Of a stretch of 64,000 bases of DNA, positions 27,182-36,195 are shown one piece after another. Source of the stretch: Staphylococcus debuckii (lineage in GTDB: Bacteria; Bacillota; Bacilli; Staphylococcales; Staphylococcaceae); the NCBI RefSeq assembly GCF_003718735.1, contig NZ_CP033460.1:2232001-2296000 (forward strand), in the 5' to 3' direction. A model generated the notes under the pieces. It was given only the letters and a program-made list of their open reading frames with translations, ran no database searches and was not told the DNA's origin. Made by a program: the position numbers and the translations under genes. Each line of letters opens with the position of its first letter. The stretch's first letter is position 1.

Positions 27182-27685
27182 TCACATCCAAAAGGCTACC
27201 ATTATCCAATAAGCAAATGCTAGGATATAGAGTAATGGAAAGCTTTCAGAAACAGGTTTCTTCAACTGTCTGTATAATACATATCCACCTAGACCTATGG
27301 CTAATGCTGTTGTCAGTACTAAACGTACGATTAGCATTTCCATAGTGGCATTCAAGCCGAATTGCGGGCTATTTGTCAGTACTGCTCCAATTGAAGCAAG
27401 AACGATGATAATAGTATAAACGACAGTATCCTTAGTTTTATTCATTTGGGATAAAGTCCAAAATATCAATAGTCCGAATATCGTTGTCACAAGTGTTTCG
27501 TGTGCTAAAAATTCCGACATATTAGAATCAACTCTATATTGCAAAATCGCTACAAAGTACAATATAAAGCTGATAACTAAATAGATAATAGAAGGATATT
27601 TTAAAGTTAAATTATCTAAATTGAAGTATCGATGAATTCCTAGACACAATAGTAATATCGCTACAAGTATTACTACATATAACAT
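27182..27685 (-). CDS. Hypothetical membrane protein, about five segments
   Basis: 167 aa, almost entirely hydrophobic, with segments at about 1-17, 32-48, 65-81, 88-105 and 150-167. I do not recognise the family. GGTTCCATG at the start has only a weak GGTGG-type site (GAGGTGGTTCC). It stands alone between ssaA and nhaC. Confidence 0.55.
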   Translation of the reverse strand: MLYVVILVAILLLCLGIHRYFNLDNLTLKYPSIIYLVISFILYFVAILQYRVDSNMSEFLAHETLVTTIFGLLIFWTLSQMNKTKDTVVYTIIIVLASIGAVLTNSPQFGLNATMEMLIVRLVLTTALAIGLGGYVLYRQLKKPVSESFPLLYILAFAYWIMVAFWM

Positions 27686-27899
27686 GGAACCACCTCATTC
27701 ATACTATAATTATATCCGTGTCTACCGACGACTAAACATAATCAGTAATTTTATTTAATAAATAATGATTTGGAAATGCAATTAATCCTTCTCTGATAAC
27801 TACAATTGTATTACCACCATTGTTTAGTTATACCCGCTTCCTAAAATTTTATTTGTACGTACTCATTTAATTCTCTTTCCTGAATTTCTTTTTAAAAAT

Positions 27900-27940
27900 A
27901 AAAAACACTTACATCATCAAATTTCTTGATCATGCAAGTG
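27900..27940 (-). terminator. Terminator after nhaC
   Basis: On the minus strand CACTTGCATGATC pairs with GATGATGTAAGTG (two mismatches), followed by TTTTTTATTTT. Confidence 0.8.
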
Positions 27941-27966
27941 CTGATATGGGTAGATATTAATTTATC

Positions 27967-29391
27967 TTAACCATGCTGCGTATAATGTGTTTCTTCTGGT
28001 GATTTCACTTTTTTGATTGTCCAGCCGGTAAAGGCATAAAATAAAGCAAATACGATACATAAGTAACATGGCACTGTCCAAATGAAGTAAGAATAAACAT
28101 CTACCCCGAGTTGTTGCGTATAATAAATACCTGAAGTGCCCCATGGAATTAATGGAATAATCATTGTACCTGAATCTTCCAGTGTTCGTGAAAGATTAGT
28201 TCTTGATAAATGCATTTCATCATACATATCATAAAGTAGCATCCCTACTACGATAATTACTACTGAAGCAACCCCAGCAGCTAATACCATAATTAAACCA
28301 GAAACAATCGTAACTAAAATTAAAGTACCTGGTGATCTCACTTTATCTTTGATAGTATCTAACATTACGGTTAAACAACCTGACTTTTCAACTATACCAG
28401 CAAAGGCATAACCACAGAAAATCGTCACAATAACTTGTGTCATGCTCATCATACCGCCTTGTGCGAGTAAGGTTGATGCTTTTTCATTCAGATGGATATT
28501 ATGGGTAATCATATCTGGTTTAAATCCATCAAATGCTGCTTTAAAGCCGTCAGCAAGTTTGAAATGATGGTTAAATGTGCCAACAAGTATCGCTGCAACA
28601 CTTGATACTAACATCGCCGGCACAGTAGAGAATCGGAATAATAAACAAGCGATGATTACTATAGCCGGAATCCATACACTCAAATTCAAGTGATATACAC
28701 CTTCAATTTGATGTAACAAAGCATTGATTTGGCTCTTATCTGCGCCTGATTTATGACTCATTCCTGCAAAGAACCACACTACAATCCCTACTAATGAAGC
28801 AGGTATCGTGGTCCAGAGCATCGCTTTGATATGCGAGAAAATATTGACGTTAGTTACCATAGCCGCTAAGTTTGTTGTATCTGATAACGGTGATAATTTA
28901 TCTCCGAATACTGCTCCAGCGATAATTGCACCAGCTGCCATCCCTGCATCAATATTTAATTGATGGGCAATCGCAATTAATGCAATTCCTGCTGTAGATG
29001 CAGACCCCCATGCTGTTCCTGTTGCCATTGATGTAATAGCGGAAATAATAAATGCTGAAACTAAAAAGTAATTTGGATTCAATAATTTTAATCCATAATA
29101 GATTAAAGCTGGTACAGTACCAGAATACATCCATGTTCCAACGATAATTCCTACGCATAAAATAATATAAATGGTAGGCATTGCTGTCCCTAATCTTTCA
29201 GTAATCCCTTCTTCTAAGTCTTTCCAACGTAGACCTACTCGCCATGCGATAACGGCTGCATAGGCAGCTGATAAGATGAGAAGCGGTTGCACTGGAATAC
29301 CAAAGACTACAAACCCTACTATTACCAGAATCATCATTACAATGATGGTAGAAGCCGCTTCTAATAAAGTTGGTTTTCGCTTCATATCCAT
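27967..29391 (-). CDS. nhaC: NhaC-family Na+/H+ antiporter
   Basis: 474 aa with about twelve membrane segments. Signature regions are TSMATGTAWGSASTAGIALIAIA (about 117-139), GAVFGDKLSPLSDTTNLAA (about 159-177, with the conserved acidic residues) and the duplicated PLIPWGTSGIYY near the C-terminus. Family members exchange sodium for protons or carry small organic solutes. It lies 16 bp downstream of the opine-type dehydrogenase gene, so they form an operon. That pairing, seen in other staphylococci, hints at transport of a substrate or product of the dehydrogenase, which is inference. Confidence 0.85.
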   Translation of the reverse strand: MDMKRKPTLLEAASTIIVMMILVIVGFVVFGIPVQPLLILSAAYAAVIAWRVGLRWKDLEEGITERLGTAMPTIYIILCVGIIVGTWMYSGTVPALIYYGLKLLNPNYFLVSAFIISAITSMATGTAWGSASTAGIALIAIAHQLNIDAGMAAGAIIAGAVFGDKLSPLSDTTNLAAMVTNVNIFSHIKAMLWTTIPASLVGIVVWFFAGMSHKSGADKSQINALLHQIEGVYHLNLSVWIPAIVIIACLLFRFSTVPAMLVSSVAAILVGTFNHHFKLADGFKAAFDGFKPDMITHNIHLNEKASTLLAQGGMMSMTQVIVTIFCGYAFAGIVEKSGCLTVMLDTIKDKVRSPGTLILVTIVSGLIMVLAAGVASVVIIVVGMLLYDMYDEMHLSRTNLSRTLEDSGTMIIPLIPWGTSGIYYTQQLGVDVYSYFIWTVPCYLCIVFALFYAFTGWTIKKVKSPEETHYTQHG

Positions 29392-29407
29392 TCCCCCCTG
29401 TTTACTT

Positions 29408-30478
29408 TTAATCTAATCCGATTTTTTCACGTCCTAATTCATCAATTGTTAAACCTTCTTCAAAGAAATCACGTTCTAAGATAGTTGAAGCAATGACGAT
29501 AATTGCATCAATATTAGGCGTTTCAACCCCTATTTCACGCCCTAAACTTGACCAAAGTACTAATCCATACGCAATATCTTCTGTCAAATAACGGTTCTTA
29601 ACTTTATTAGGACCCGGAATTTGTGAGAATACTGGACTTTCATTAAATAAACGATTTAACGGTTCATCTTCATCATTTCGTTCTAAGTATCCGCGTTGAA
29701 TACGTGCTTCCTTTGCAGTTTGCAATTCGAAGCCTAAACGGCGTCCTAAAGACAGTCTCTCTAATTCAACTGCGTGCAATAGACGTACAGTATGTTTAGT
29801 GATCCCTTCTTTATACAATGAGAAATCACCTGAATAATCAATACGGCCAACATTTAATAAAGTTGGACCAGGATGCACTTCAGGGTTTCCGTTTTCAAGA
29901 TTGGTTTTCCATAAATTTTCTTCTTTGACAATACTTGGATAAATTTTTTCAACCTTTTCGAAGTCATCGCTTAATTGATCTTGGTAAAATGAAGAGAAGT
30001 ATAATTTTTTAACATTCAATGATAAATCTACGACTGCATTATCGAAATCTACACGTGTCCCATATGTTAAAGAATTTACTTCAGCAAAATGAGGACGTAC
30101 TTCAATGTGTTCATCTTCTAATACATTGATAAAACGAGCAGAGCCCATAGCTGCAGCCATGTTAAAGAACACAATCTGATTTTCATTAATGAAAGGTGCC
30201 ATGATGCGTGCATAATATTCAATGAATGTTGATGGAATAATGACTTGAATAATTTCTGCATCTGAAATTACTTCTTCGATATCATCACTGACTTGTGTAA
30301 AGTTGACAAAGCTTTCTTCGCCTTCATTATGAAAGTGAAAGCCACCTTGTTCGATTGCTTTATCGAATTTTTCGATTGAGGCATTACGACAATAAAGTTT
30401 AACCTCATGACCTTGATTGGTCATATCTACGGCTGCTGTTACTGCCCCATTCCCTGAACCTACAATTGCAATTTTCAT
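29408..30478 (-). CDS. NAD/NADP octopine/nopaline dehydrogenase family protein
   Basis: 356 aa. The N-terminal Rossmann motif is GSGNGAVTAA (7-16). The C-terminal opine-dehydrogenase domain (about 175-340) includes NPEVHPGPTLLNVGRID, where the catalytic His is expected, and ITKHTVRLLHAVELERLSLG. Opine dehydrogenases reductively join an amino acid to a keto acid; CntM of staphylopine synthesis is a distant relative, but no cnt genes are nearby. Substrate unknown. A long hairpin and a cre-like site lie upstream. Confidence 0.8.
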   Translation of the reverse strand: MKIAIVGSGNGAVTAAVDMTNQGHEVKLYCRNASIEKFDKAIEQGGFHFHNEGEESFVNFTQVSDDIEEVISDAEIIQVIIPSTFIEYYARIMAPFINENQIVFFNMAAAMGSARFINVLEDEHIEVRPHFAEVNSLTYGTRVDFDNAVVDLSLNVKKLYFSSFYQDQLSDDFEKVEKIYPSIVKEENLWKTNLENGNPEVHPGPTLLNVGRIDYSGDFSLYKEGITKHTVRLLHAVELERLSLGRRLGFELQTAKEARIQRGYLERNDEDEPLNRLFNESPVFSQIPGPNKVKNRYLTEDIAYGLVLWSSLGREIGVETPNIDAIIVIASTILERDFFEEGLTIDELGREKIGLD

Positions 30479-30515
30479 AACTCAACCTTCTTCCTATAAA
30501 TTATCATGAGTAGAA

Positions 30516-30564
30516 GAGACCGTTATATGCTTTATTACCGAAGATAAAGATATAAACGGTCCCT
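30516..30564 (-). other. Long hairpin in the leader of the opine dehydrogenase/nhaC operon
   Basis: On the minus strand GACCGTTTATATCTTTAT pairs with ATAAAGCATATAACGGTC around CTTCGGTA, with small bulges. No T-run follows, so it is not a simple terminator. It lies 38-86 nt before the start codon and could stabilise or regulate the transcript. Confidence 0.55.
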
Positions 30565-30646
30565 CAAATAGAAGTGAAACATATGTACATATTTATATAG
30601 CCTATACTTAAAATTTAGAAACTGCTGATTCTTCAAGGAAATATTC

Positions 30647-30659
30647 TGTAAGCGTTTAC
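30647..30659. promoter_or_regulatory. Possible cre (CcpA) half-consensus site
   Basis: TGTAAGCGTTTAC matches the cre core but not the outermost bases. It is about 170 bp upstream of the opine dehydrogenase gene. The rest of the 445-bp gap to the DUF4870 gene shows only the hairpin at 30516. Confidence 0.4.
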
Positions 30660-30923
30660 CCCATTGTCACAACAGTTTCTATCGCTGTATAAATAATATG
30701 TTATAGGTATCGTAACATGCCTAAGCAAATAATAAAATATAATTTTGTTGTCTAGCAGCTCTTTTTGAAAACTAATAATTTGCTCTTTCATATAACTTCA
30801 ACAATCCTCTTAACTCTGTATTTTTAACTCACATATTCATCAAAAGTATCGAAAACAGATGTCATTTCTAAAGCATTATTGATATATTTAATGTAACAAG
30901 TTGAATATAGGAGGCTTATTACT

Positions 30924-31304
30924 ATGACCACTAATCCAGAATTTGAACCTGTTTACGATGAAGTTGAAAAATATGAACAGTTTCCTACACAAGATGAACG
31001 TCTCTTTGCCAGTTTGATTTATATCTTAAGTTTTTTTACTTCCATTATCGGTCCTTTAATCATTTGGTTGCTTAAAGGTTCTGAATCTGAGTTTGTAAAT
31101 AGAGCGGGTAAAAATTACTTCTATTCAGCAATTTCTTATGCCATATGGACTGTTATTTCTATAGTTTTGATGATCGTATTAGTTGGATTTATTACAATGG
31201 CTGTTATAGCTATTATGTCTTTTGTTTTTACTATTATTGCAGCCGTCAAAGCTTACAATGGCGAAGATTATTTAATTCCACTATCTATTCCTTTTTTCAA
31301 ATAA
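30924..31304 (+). CDS. DUF4870 domain membrane protein
   Basis: 126 aa. An acidic N-terminus is followed by QDERLFASLIYILSFFTSIIGPLIIWLLKG (about 27-56), a polar SEFVNRAGKNYFYSAISYAIW, and two further helices. This is the DUF4870/Tic20-like pattern, whose biochemical role is not established. TAGGAGG precedes the ATG. It stands alone and is followed by a hairpin (GTTGGAAC/GTTCCAAC, 31316-31339) without a good T-run. Confidence 0.7.
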   Translation: MTTNPEFEPVYDEVEKYEQFPTQDERLFASLIYILSFFTSIIGPLIIWLLKGSESEFVNRAGKNYFYSAISYAIWTVISIVLMIVLVGFITMAVIAIMSFVFTIIAAVKAYNGEDYLIPLSIPFFK

Positions 31305-31455
31305 TAATTCAAAGGGGTTGGAACGATATGAAGTTCCAACTCCTATTCTGTGTACTGACGACCGCTAACTAGAACAGAAACTCAAATATTGTAAGTTGCA
31401 TATAAATTTGAGAGAATATAGAGTGCTTGTAAATTTAAATTGAGGAGGGAGAAAT

Positions 31456-31788
31456 GTGCGCTGGGTAAAAGTAATTTTAGCTGGCATCGTTGAAATTATC
31501 TGGGTCAATTGTATAAAAAATGCCGACTCCATTCTCAGTTGGGGTGTCACTTTGATAATGATTGCTTTAAGCTTCGCGCTCGTAATTTCAGCATGCAAAA
31601 CCTTACCGGTCGGAACCGCTTATGCTATCTTTGTGGGCATCGGCACGGTTGGAACAGTGATTTTAGATATGGCCGTTTATGGAGACCCATTCAGCTTTAC
31701 AAAGCTCTTTCTGCTCATCTTATTGCTGATCGGCATTTTAGGATTGAAACTTTCAACAGATAATGAAGAAAGTGAGGGAACTTCCTGA
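31456..31788 (+). CDS. SMR-family transporter subunit, YkkC-like
   Basis: 110 aa with four helices. The membrane-embedded glutamate is in LAGIVEIIWVNCIKNADS (Glu about 13), and LPVGTAYAIFVGIGTVGTVILD (about 50-71) is the SMR signature; both resemble B. subtilis YkkC. It pairs with the next gene, whose start overlaps its stop by one base (TGATG), as for obligate heterodimers such as YkkCD. Start is GTG after GGAGGG; an ATG two bases earlier gives only five codons. Drug or guanidinium-type export cannot be decided, and I saw no guanidine riboswitch upstream. Confidence 0.85.
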   Translation: MRWVKVILAGIVEIIWVNCIKNADSILSWGVTLIMIALSFALVISACKTLPVGTAYAIFVGIGTVGTVILDMAVYGDPFSFTKLFLLILLLIGILGLKLSTDNEESEGTS

Positions 31789-32102
31789 TGGCTTGGATCT
31801 ATTTATTAATTGCTGGTTGCTTCGAAATTATTGGTGTCATATTGTTGAATGAGCTCAACCGTACTGGCAAAAAAATCTTTATCTTATACTTAGGCATCGC
31901 TTTTATTTTCAGTTTCAGTATTCTTTCCTTAGCGATGAGAGATATACCTATGGGAACTGCTTATGCCATTTGGACAGGTATCGGTACTGGCGGCGGCACT
32001 TTAATCAGTATGATTTTTTATAATGAATCTAAAAATATTTGGCGCATCATCTGTATTGGTCTCATAGTGGTTTCAGCAGTCGGTCTCAAACTGATTTCGT
32101 AA
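31788..32102 (+). CDS. SMR-family transporter subunit, YkkD-like
   Basis: 104 aa, four helices, with the conserved Glu in IAGCFEIIGVILLNELN and PMGTAYAIWTGIGTGGGTLISMIFYNE (about 60-86), close to B. subtilis YkkD. It has no ribosome-binding site of its own and starts at the TGATG overlap, so it is translated by coupling with the YkkC-like partner. The two probably form an antiparallel heterodimer driving proton-coupled efflux. Confidence 0.86.
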   Translation: MAWIYLLIAGCFEIIGVILLNELNRTGKKIFILYLGIAFIFSFSILSLAMRDIPMGTAYAIWTGIGTGGGTLISMIFYNESKNIWRIICIGLIVVSAVGLKLIS

Positions 32103-32191
32103 CGATATCACAAAACATCTTGTGTATTCTTTGTGTCTTTTCCGTCCTTTTAATATACTTGAGATAAGAAGTCGGAAAAGGAGTGGTTTGA

Positions 32192-33163
32192 ATGACAAAG
32201 GTATTTATTGCAGGTCCTATCCCTCAAATTGGATTGGACATCTTAGAGAAACACCAAATTGAAGTTGATATGTATGACGGTCCAGGAGTAGTGGATCAAG
32301 ATACGTTGAAAGAACGTGTAGAAGATGCCGATGCATTAATCAGTATTCTTTCTACTAACGTAGACAAAGCAGTTATTGAAAGCGGAAAGAACCTTAAAAT
32401 TATTGCCAACTATGGCGCTGGTTTCAATAACGTCGATATTGATTTTGCGAAAGAAAAAGGAATATATGTAACAAATACTCCAGAAGTTTCAACACGCTCT
32501 ACTGCAGAATTAACATTTGCACTTGTACTTGCTGTAGCACGTCGTATTCCAGAAGGAGACCAATTATCTCGTACCAAAGGCTTTGATGGTTGGGCACCTT
32601 TATTCTTCAGAGGACGTGAAGTTTCTGGCAAAACAATCGGTATCGTCGGACTAGGCGCTATCGGCTCAGCAGTAGCTAAACGTGCTAAAGCATTCGATAT
32701 GGACGTTCTTTATACAGGTCCTCATCGTAAAGAAGATAAAGAACGTAATTTAGGTGTTAAATATGTTGATTTAGATACGATGTTAGAGAAAGCTGATTTC
32801 ATTACGATTAATGCAGCTTATAAACCAGAACTGCATCATATGTTCGATACAGAACAATTCAAGAAAATGAAAGATACAGCTTATCTGATCAATGCAGCTA
32901 GAGGACCTATCGTCAATGAACAAGCGCTTGCAGATGCTTTAAAAAATAAAGATATTGAAGGTGCGGCATTAGACGTTTATGAATTCGAACCTGAAATCAA
33001 CGACGATTTGAAGTCATTAGATAACGTCGTGATTACACCGCATATCGGTAATGCTACATTTGAAGCACGCGATGGAATGGCCAAGATTGTGGCAGATAAT
33101 ACGGTCGTTGTGCTTAAAGAAGATCAAGCACCAAAATATATTGTAAATGATGTTGAAAAATAA
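32192..33163 (+). CDS. D-isomer specific 2-hydroxyacid dehydrogenase
   Basis: 323 aa. The NAD-binding loop GIVGLGAIGSAVAKRAKAF is at about 149-167. Catalytic Arg/Glu/His are expected in INAARGPIVNE (about 235-245), LDVYEFEPEIN and VVITPHIGNATFEAR (His about 286). The family reduces 2-keto acids such as glyoxylate, hydroxypyruvate or branched-chain keto acids; the actual substrate is not readable. AAAGGAG precedes the ATG. It is monocistronic with a strong terminator. Confidence 0.85.
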   Translation: MTKVFIAGPIPQIGLDILEKHQIEVDMYDGPGVVDQDTLKERVEDADALISILSTNVDKAVIESGKNLKIIANYGAGFNNVDIDFAKEKGIYVTNTPEVSTRSTAELTFALVLAVARRIPEGDQLSRTKGFDGWAPLFFRGREVSGKTIGIVGLGAIGSAVAKRAKAFDMDVLYTGPHRKEDKERNLGVKYVDLDTMLEKADFITINAAYKPELHHMFDTEQFKKMKDTAYLINAARGPIVNEQALADALKNKDIEGAALDVYEFEPEINDDLKSLDNVVITPHIGNATFEARDGMAKIVADNTVVVLKEDQAPKYIVNDVEK

Positions 33164-33186
33164 ATGACAGCTGTTTAAGCATTAAG

Positions 33187-33228
33187 AAGGGTTAGGACAA
33201 AATGATGATGTCCTAACCCTTGTTTTCT
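33187..33228 (+). terminator. Terminator after the 2-hydroxyacid dehydrogenase
   Basis: Perfect 13-bp arms AAGGGTTAGGACA and TGTCCTAACCCTT, then GTTTTCTT. Confidence 0.88.
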
Positions 33229-33244
33229 TCCGTGCTTACTCAGC

Positions 33245-34369
33245 TTATTGTTCTTTTGTTTTATAAATAAATTTCACTTGATTACTGAGCAATTTAGATG
33301 GCAGACGTTTCATAATAGTATTTCTCAAACCTACCAATAAGCCATTAGACATTTGTGCTTGTTTACCGATTTTTCTGGATTTCTTAATCACCTTGGCTGT
33401 GTGTTTAACTCGCAATTGATCATATCTTGCTAAAGCTTCTCTGAAATCATAAGCTTTTAAACAATTGGCTAAGACGATAGCATCTTCCATGGCTTGGCCA
33501 GCACCTTGGCCTAAATTAGGTGTCGTAGCATGCGCTGCATCACCTAATAATAATGTACGGCCGTATACGAATGTTTTCAACGGTGTTAAATCAAAGATAT
33601 CATGATGCAAAATTCCAGTTTCACTCGTTTGGTCAAAAATTCGGCGCACCTCATTTGGATAATGATTATAATAAGCTTGAATATACGGCTTAGTGAAATC
33701 ATTTAATTTAGGATCTCCTTGTTTAGCATTTACCGAAATAAACCAATAGGCTTGATTATTCAACATAGGTACAATTCCGATGCGTCCTTTAGGTCCCCAA
33801 TATTCTTTAGCAGTATGCGGATCTGATAATCGTACATCTTCTACCATCCCTCCGAACACTGTATATCCTTGGTAGTTGACTGTAGCTTTAGGATCCAATT
33901 GTTGACGTATAATAGAATGCAATCCATCTGCTCCAATACACAAATCAAAATCTGCTTGCGAACCATTTTCTGCTGTTAATGTCACTTTAGAGCTGTTTTG
34001 TTCGATACGCGTTATTTTACTATCTGTATGAATAGCTTCTGCAGGAACATATGATTTAATAATATCAAGCAGCGTCTGACGTGGGAGCGTTAAATTGATT
34101 GTCCCTTTTTTTAACAAAGCCTTATTTAAGACGTTGCCATGATCATCTAGAAATTCTAACTCGTTTATAACTTGTCCTGCATTTTTGATACCTTTAGCTA
34201 AATCATGATTTCCTAGCTTGTCTAGTACATTTCCCCCGATACCAATGCCAGCACCTACTTCTTCAATCTTAGCATGCTGTTCAAATACATGTATCTCATT
34301 GTCGTTTTCATTAAGGAGCGCAGCAGCTGTTAAGCCACCTATTCCGCCACCTACGATTGCTATTTTCAT
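33245..34369 (-). CDS. FAD-dependent aromatic-type monooxygenase (PHBH/salicylate hydroxylase family)
   Basis: 374 aa. The FAD dinucleotide fold is GGGIGGLTAAALL (7-19), the DG motif is CIGADGLHSIIRQQL (about 144-158), and the GD motif is LLLGDAAHATTPNLGQGAGQAMEDA (about 269-293). These three motifs define group A flavoprotein hydroxylases, which use NAD(P)H and oxygen. The substrate is unknown, and no aromatic catabolic genes lie nearby. GAGGTG precedes the ATG. Confidence 0.85.
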   Translation of the reverse strand: MKIAIVGGGIGGLTAAALLNENDNEIHVFEQHAKIEEVGAGIGIGGNVLDKLGNHDLAKGIKNAGQVINELEFLDDHGNVLNKALLKKGTINLTLPRQTLLDIIKSYVPAEAIHTDSKITRIEQNSSKVTLTAENGSQADFDLCIGADGLHSIIRQQLDPKATVNYQGYTVFGGMVEDVRLSDPHTAKEYWGPKGRIGIVPMLNNQAYWFISVNAKQGDPKLNDFTKPYIQAYYNHYPNEVRRIFDQTSETGILHHDIFDLTPLKTFVYGRTLLLGDAAHATTPNLGQGAGQAMEDAIVLANCLKAYDFREALARYDQLRVKHTAKVIKKSRKIGKQAQMSNGLLVGLRNTIMKRLPSKLLSNQVKFIYKTKEQ

Positions 34370-34442
34370 ATCTCAACACCTCATTTTTGCGTTATCTTTA
34401 TTTTATCATATTCCCTCTTTTTGCTATCAATACTATATCCGT

Positions 34443-34468
34443 AAAAAAAGAGGGTGCCGCCCTCTTTT
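34443..34468. terminator. Short bidirectional terminator after sagA
   Basis: AAAAGAGGG and CCCTCTTTT with a 5-nt loop; T-runs are available in both directions. Confidence 0.85.
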
Positions 34469-34472
34469 AAAG

Positions 34473-35252
34473 TTATTGCTTATAATAATTTTTACGAATA
34501 TGGTCCTTTTTAATTCCGTATTTTTGGTAATAATGGTCCATTACACTTGCTATTTTAGTATCCCAGTCAATGTCACTTGCATACTGGTGTTGACCAGGAT
34601 TCTTGGGATTCCAGCGCATTTGATAAAGAGACAGTTGTTCTTTATCAAAGTATTCTTTTCGTACAAATGAAGCGCCGCCCATAATTGCTTTTTCTGGAGA
34701 AGTCCATTTTTGCTGTTTCGCATAACTATGGCCATGTTTCAATGCGTTTTCATCGAAAGCTCCAATACCATAGAAGTTATAATAATGCTTACCTTTATAA
34801 GGTATACCTTTAGCTAAATCTGATCGGCCATTTCCTGTTTCTATCAGAGCATGACTAATTAAGTAAAGTACATTCACTCCATATTGATCTTGCGCTTTCA
34901 AAAAAGTAGAGCCTTTATTTTCAAAGATACCTTTGCCTTTTAAAATTTGGTTGACTTCTTTTTTATCCATCGGTACCTTCTCTGATATATCCATATAATT
35001 AATATTATGATTGTGCTTTTTAATAGTCATTGCACGACGCACATCTTCTTTAGATGCATTGACAAAACGTCCATTATCTTCTTTGGTATTCAACATGCCT
35101 TCACCAGTTTGTGCTTGAACAGCCTCATCGAAGGTATGTGTCTGATCATGTTTGAATAAATTCGTTTCATTAATAATCATCAGTATGGCAAATACAGCTA
35201 TAATCACACTTATCAAAATGATTAAAAACCTTTTCTTAAATGTACGACTCAT
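34473..35252 (-). CDS. sagA: SagA-like membrane-anchored N-acetylglucosaminidase
   Basis: 259 aa. An uncleaved N-terminal anchor (about 9-27) is followed by an extracytoplasmic glucosaminidase domain. The catalytic Glu is in LISHALIETGNGRSDLAKG (about 131-149), and HYYNFYGIGAFDENALKHG and SPEKAIMGGASFVRKEYF are conserved glycoside hydrolase family 73 sequence. Enzymes of this type cut the glycan strands of nascent peptidoglycan. Location between the FAD monooxygenase and formate dehydrogenase genes is as for S. aureus sagA. Confidence 0.85.
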   Translation of the reverse strand: MSRTFKKRFLIILISVIIAVFAILMIINETNLFKHDQTHTFDEAVQAQTGEGMLNTKEDNGRFVNASKEDVRRAMTIKKHNHNINYMDISEKVPMDKKEVNQILKGKGIFENKGSTFLKAQDQYGVNVLYLISHALIETGNGRSDLAKGIPYKGKHYYNFYGIGAFDENALKHGHSYAKQQKWTSPEKAIMGGASFVRKEYFDKEQLSLYQMRWNPKNPGQHQYASDIDWDTKIASVMDHYYQKYGIKKDHIRKNYYKQ

Positions 35253-35274
35253 GCCTTGTACCTCTCAAGTTTAT

Positions 35275-35520
35275 TTATTTTAGCAAGAAGTATGCTAGTA
35301 TAATGACTCCGATTACAATCACAAATGATATATTTACAACTATTTTCATTCCTGTTCTGTCACGAAATAAAACATTGAATATCATCAAGCTGATAGTAAT
35401 AGCAACGGCGAACATGGTAATCGCTAAGACGAGCTTCATCATAATTAATAAGATAAAACCAACTACAACAAATATATTGGATACAATAGCTAAGCCCTTT
35501 AACAGATTCGGGTTAATCAT
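35275..35520 (-). CDS. Small hypothetical membrane protein
   Basis: 81 aa from the ATG of MINPNLL, or 83 from a GTG two codons upstream; AAGGTGG spacing does not settle the start. Three hydrophobic segments (about 8-24, 28-45 and 60-80) separated by a basic FRDRTGMK loop. No family recognised. It lies 22 bp upstream of sagA on the same strand and may be its operon partner. Confidence 0.6.
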   Translation of the reverse strand: MINPNLLKGLAIVSNIFVVVGFILLIMMKLVLAITMFAVAITISLMIFNVLFRDRTGMKIVVNISFVIVIGVIILAYFLLK

Positions 35521-35585
35521 CTCCACCTTCTTTCTGTGAATAATATCTTCATTAAAATTACTTCATTCCTAAATTTTAGCATACT

Positions 35586-35665
35586 ATGTATAAGGAGCGG
35601 AGACAGAAATAACATGGATTAAAATTATTTCATCTCCACGCCCCGGCAAAGCTGATTAGAATAAG
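35586..35665 (-). repeat. Inverted copy of the dispersed GCTTTGCCGGGGCG repeat
   Basis: On the minus strand it reads AATCAGCTTTGCCGGGGCG, GAAATAATTTTAA, TTATTTCTGTC and CGCTCC in the same order as 5445-5513. GGGGCGTGGAGATGAAATAA can pair with TTATTTCTGTCTCCGCTCC. Confidence 0.7.
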
Positions 35666-35668
35666 CAA

Positions 35669-35697
35669 GGGCTGGAACAAATGAATGGTTCCAGCCC
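35669..35697 (-). terminator. Hairpin after the fdh/DUF1641 operon
   Basis: Perfect 10-bp arms GGGCTGGAAC and GTTCCAGCCC. The following minus-strand sequence is only moderately T-rich, so this may be a weak terminator backed by the adjacent repeat hairpin. Confidence 0.65.
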
Positions 35698-35721
35698 CTG
35701 GCTTTCTGAAAAGGTTATGGA

Positions 35722-36195
35722 TTATCCCTCTTCGCGTGACATACCTTTTAAGATATTTAAGAAGTAAGTAATACTTCTGTTGGCATCTTCGTCTTTCAAT
35801 AATCCGACTAAGCTGCCGACTGTTGTACGTTGATTTGGACTTGCTTGATTGGCATTTTCCAATCCTTTGTTAACTTTCATTAACATATCTTCCAAGTTAG
35901 GTACATTCAATTTACCAATCATAAATACTAATGGAGCTAAGTTATTTAATACACCAGTGTATTGTTCTTTTCTCAGCTCTTTCGTAAATTTACCAGTAAT
36001 AAATCCGCGGCTTTCTACAGCACCGATAGATGCATCTAAAATTTTAGCATCGTCCAGCACTTTCATTAAACGGATTGCTTTGATAATCACGTCTTTATTT
36101 TCAGCAATAGCGTCTGTTACCTCTGCAAGATCATCTGCTTTTTGCTTTTCGGGTGGGATTTCCATTCGTTTAATTTTTCTAATGTTTTCAGCCAT
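35722..36195 (-). CDS. DUF1641 protein, formate dehydrogenase partner (YjgD-like)
   Basis: 157 aa, hydrophilic and helical. [22 protein letters not shown] sequence and [30 protein letters not shown] are DUF1641 features. Its first 8 bp overlap the end of the formate dehydrogenase gene, as B. subtilis yjgD follows yjgC. The conserved pairing suggests an accessory or electron-transfer subunit, though its biochemical role is not evident from sequence. Confidence 0.82.
   Translation of the reverse strand: MAENIRKIKRMEIPPEKQKADDLAEVTDAIAENKDVIIKAIRLMKVLDDAKILDASIGAVESRGFITGKFTKELRKEQYTGVLNNLAPLVFMIGKLNVPNLEDMLMKVNKGLENANQASPNQRTTVGSLVGLLKDEDANRSITYFLNILKGMSREEG

Noticed and set aside
31305..31455. 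Guanidine (ykkC-type) riboswitch before the SMR pair
   Set aside because: The conserved ykkC or mini-ykkC blocks are absent; only a simple hairpin is seen.
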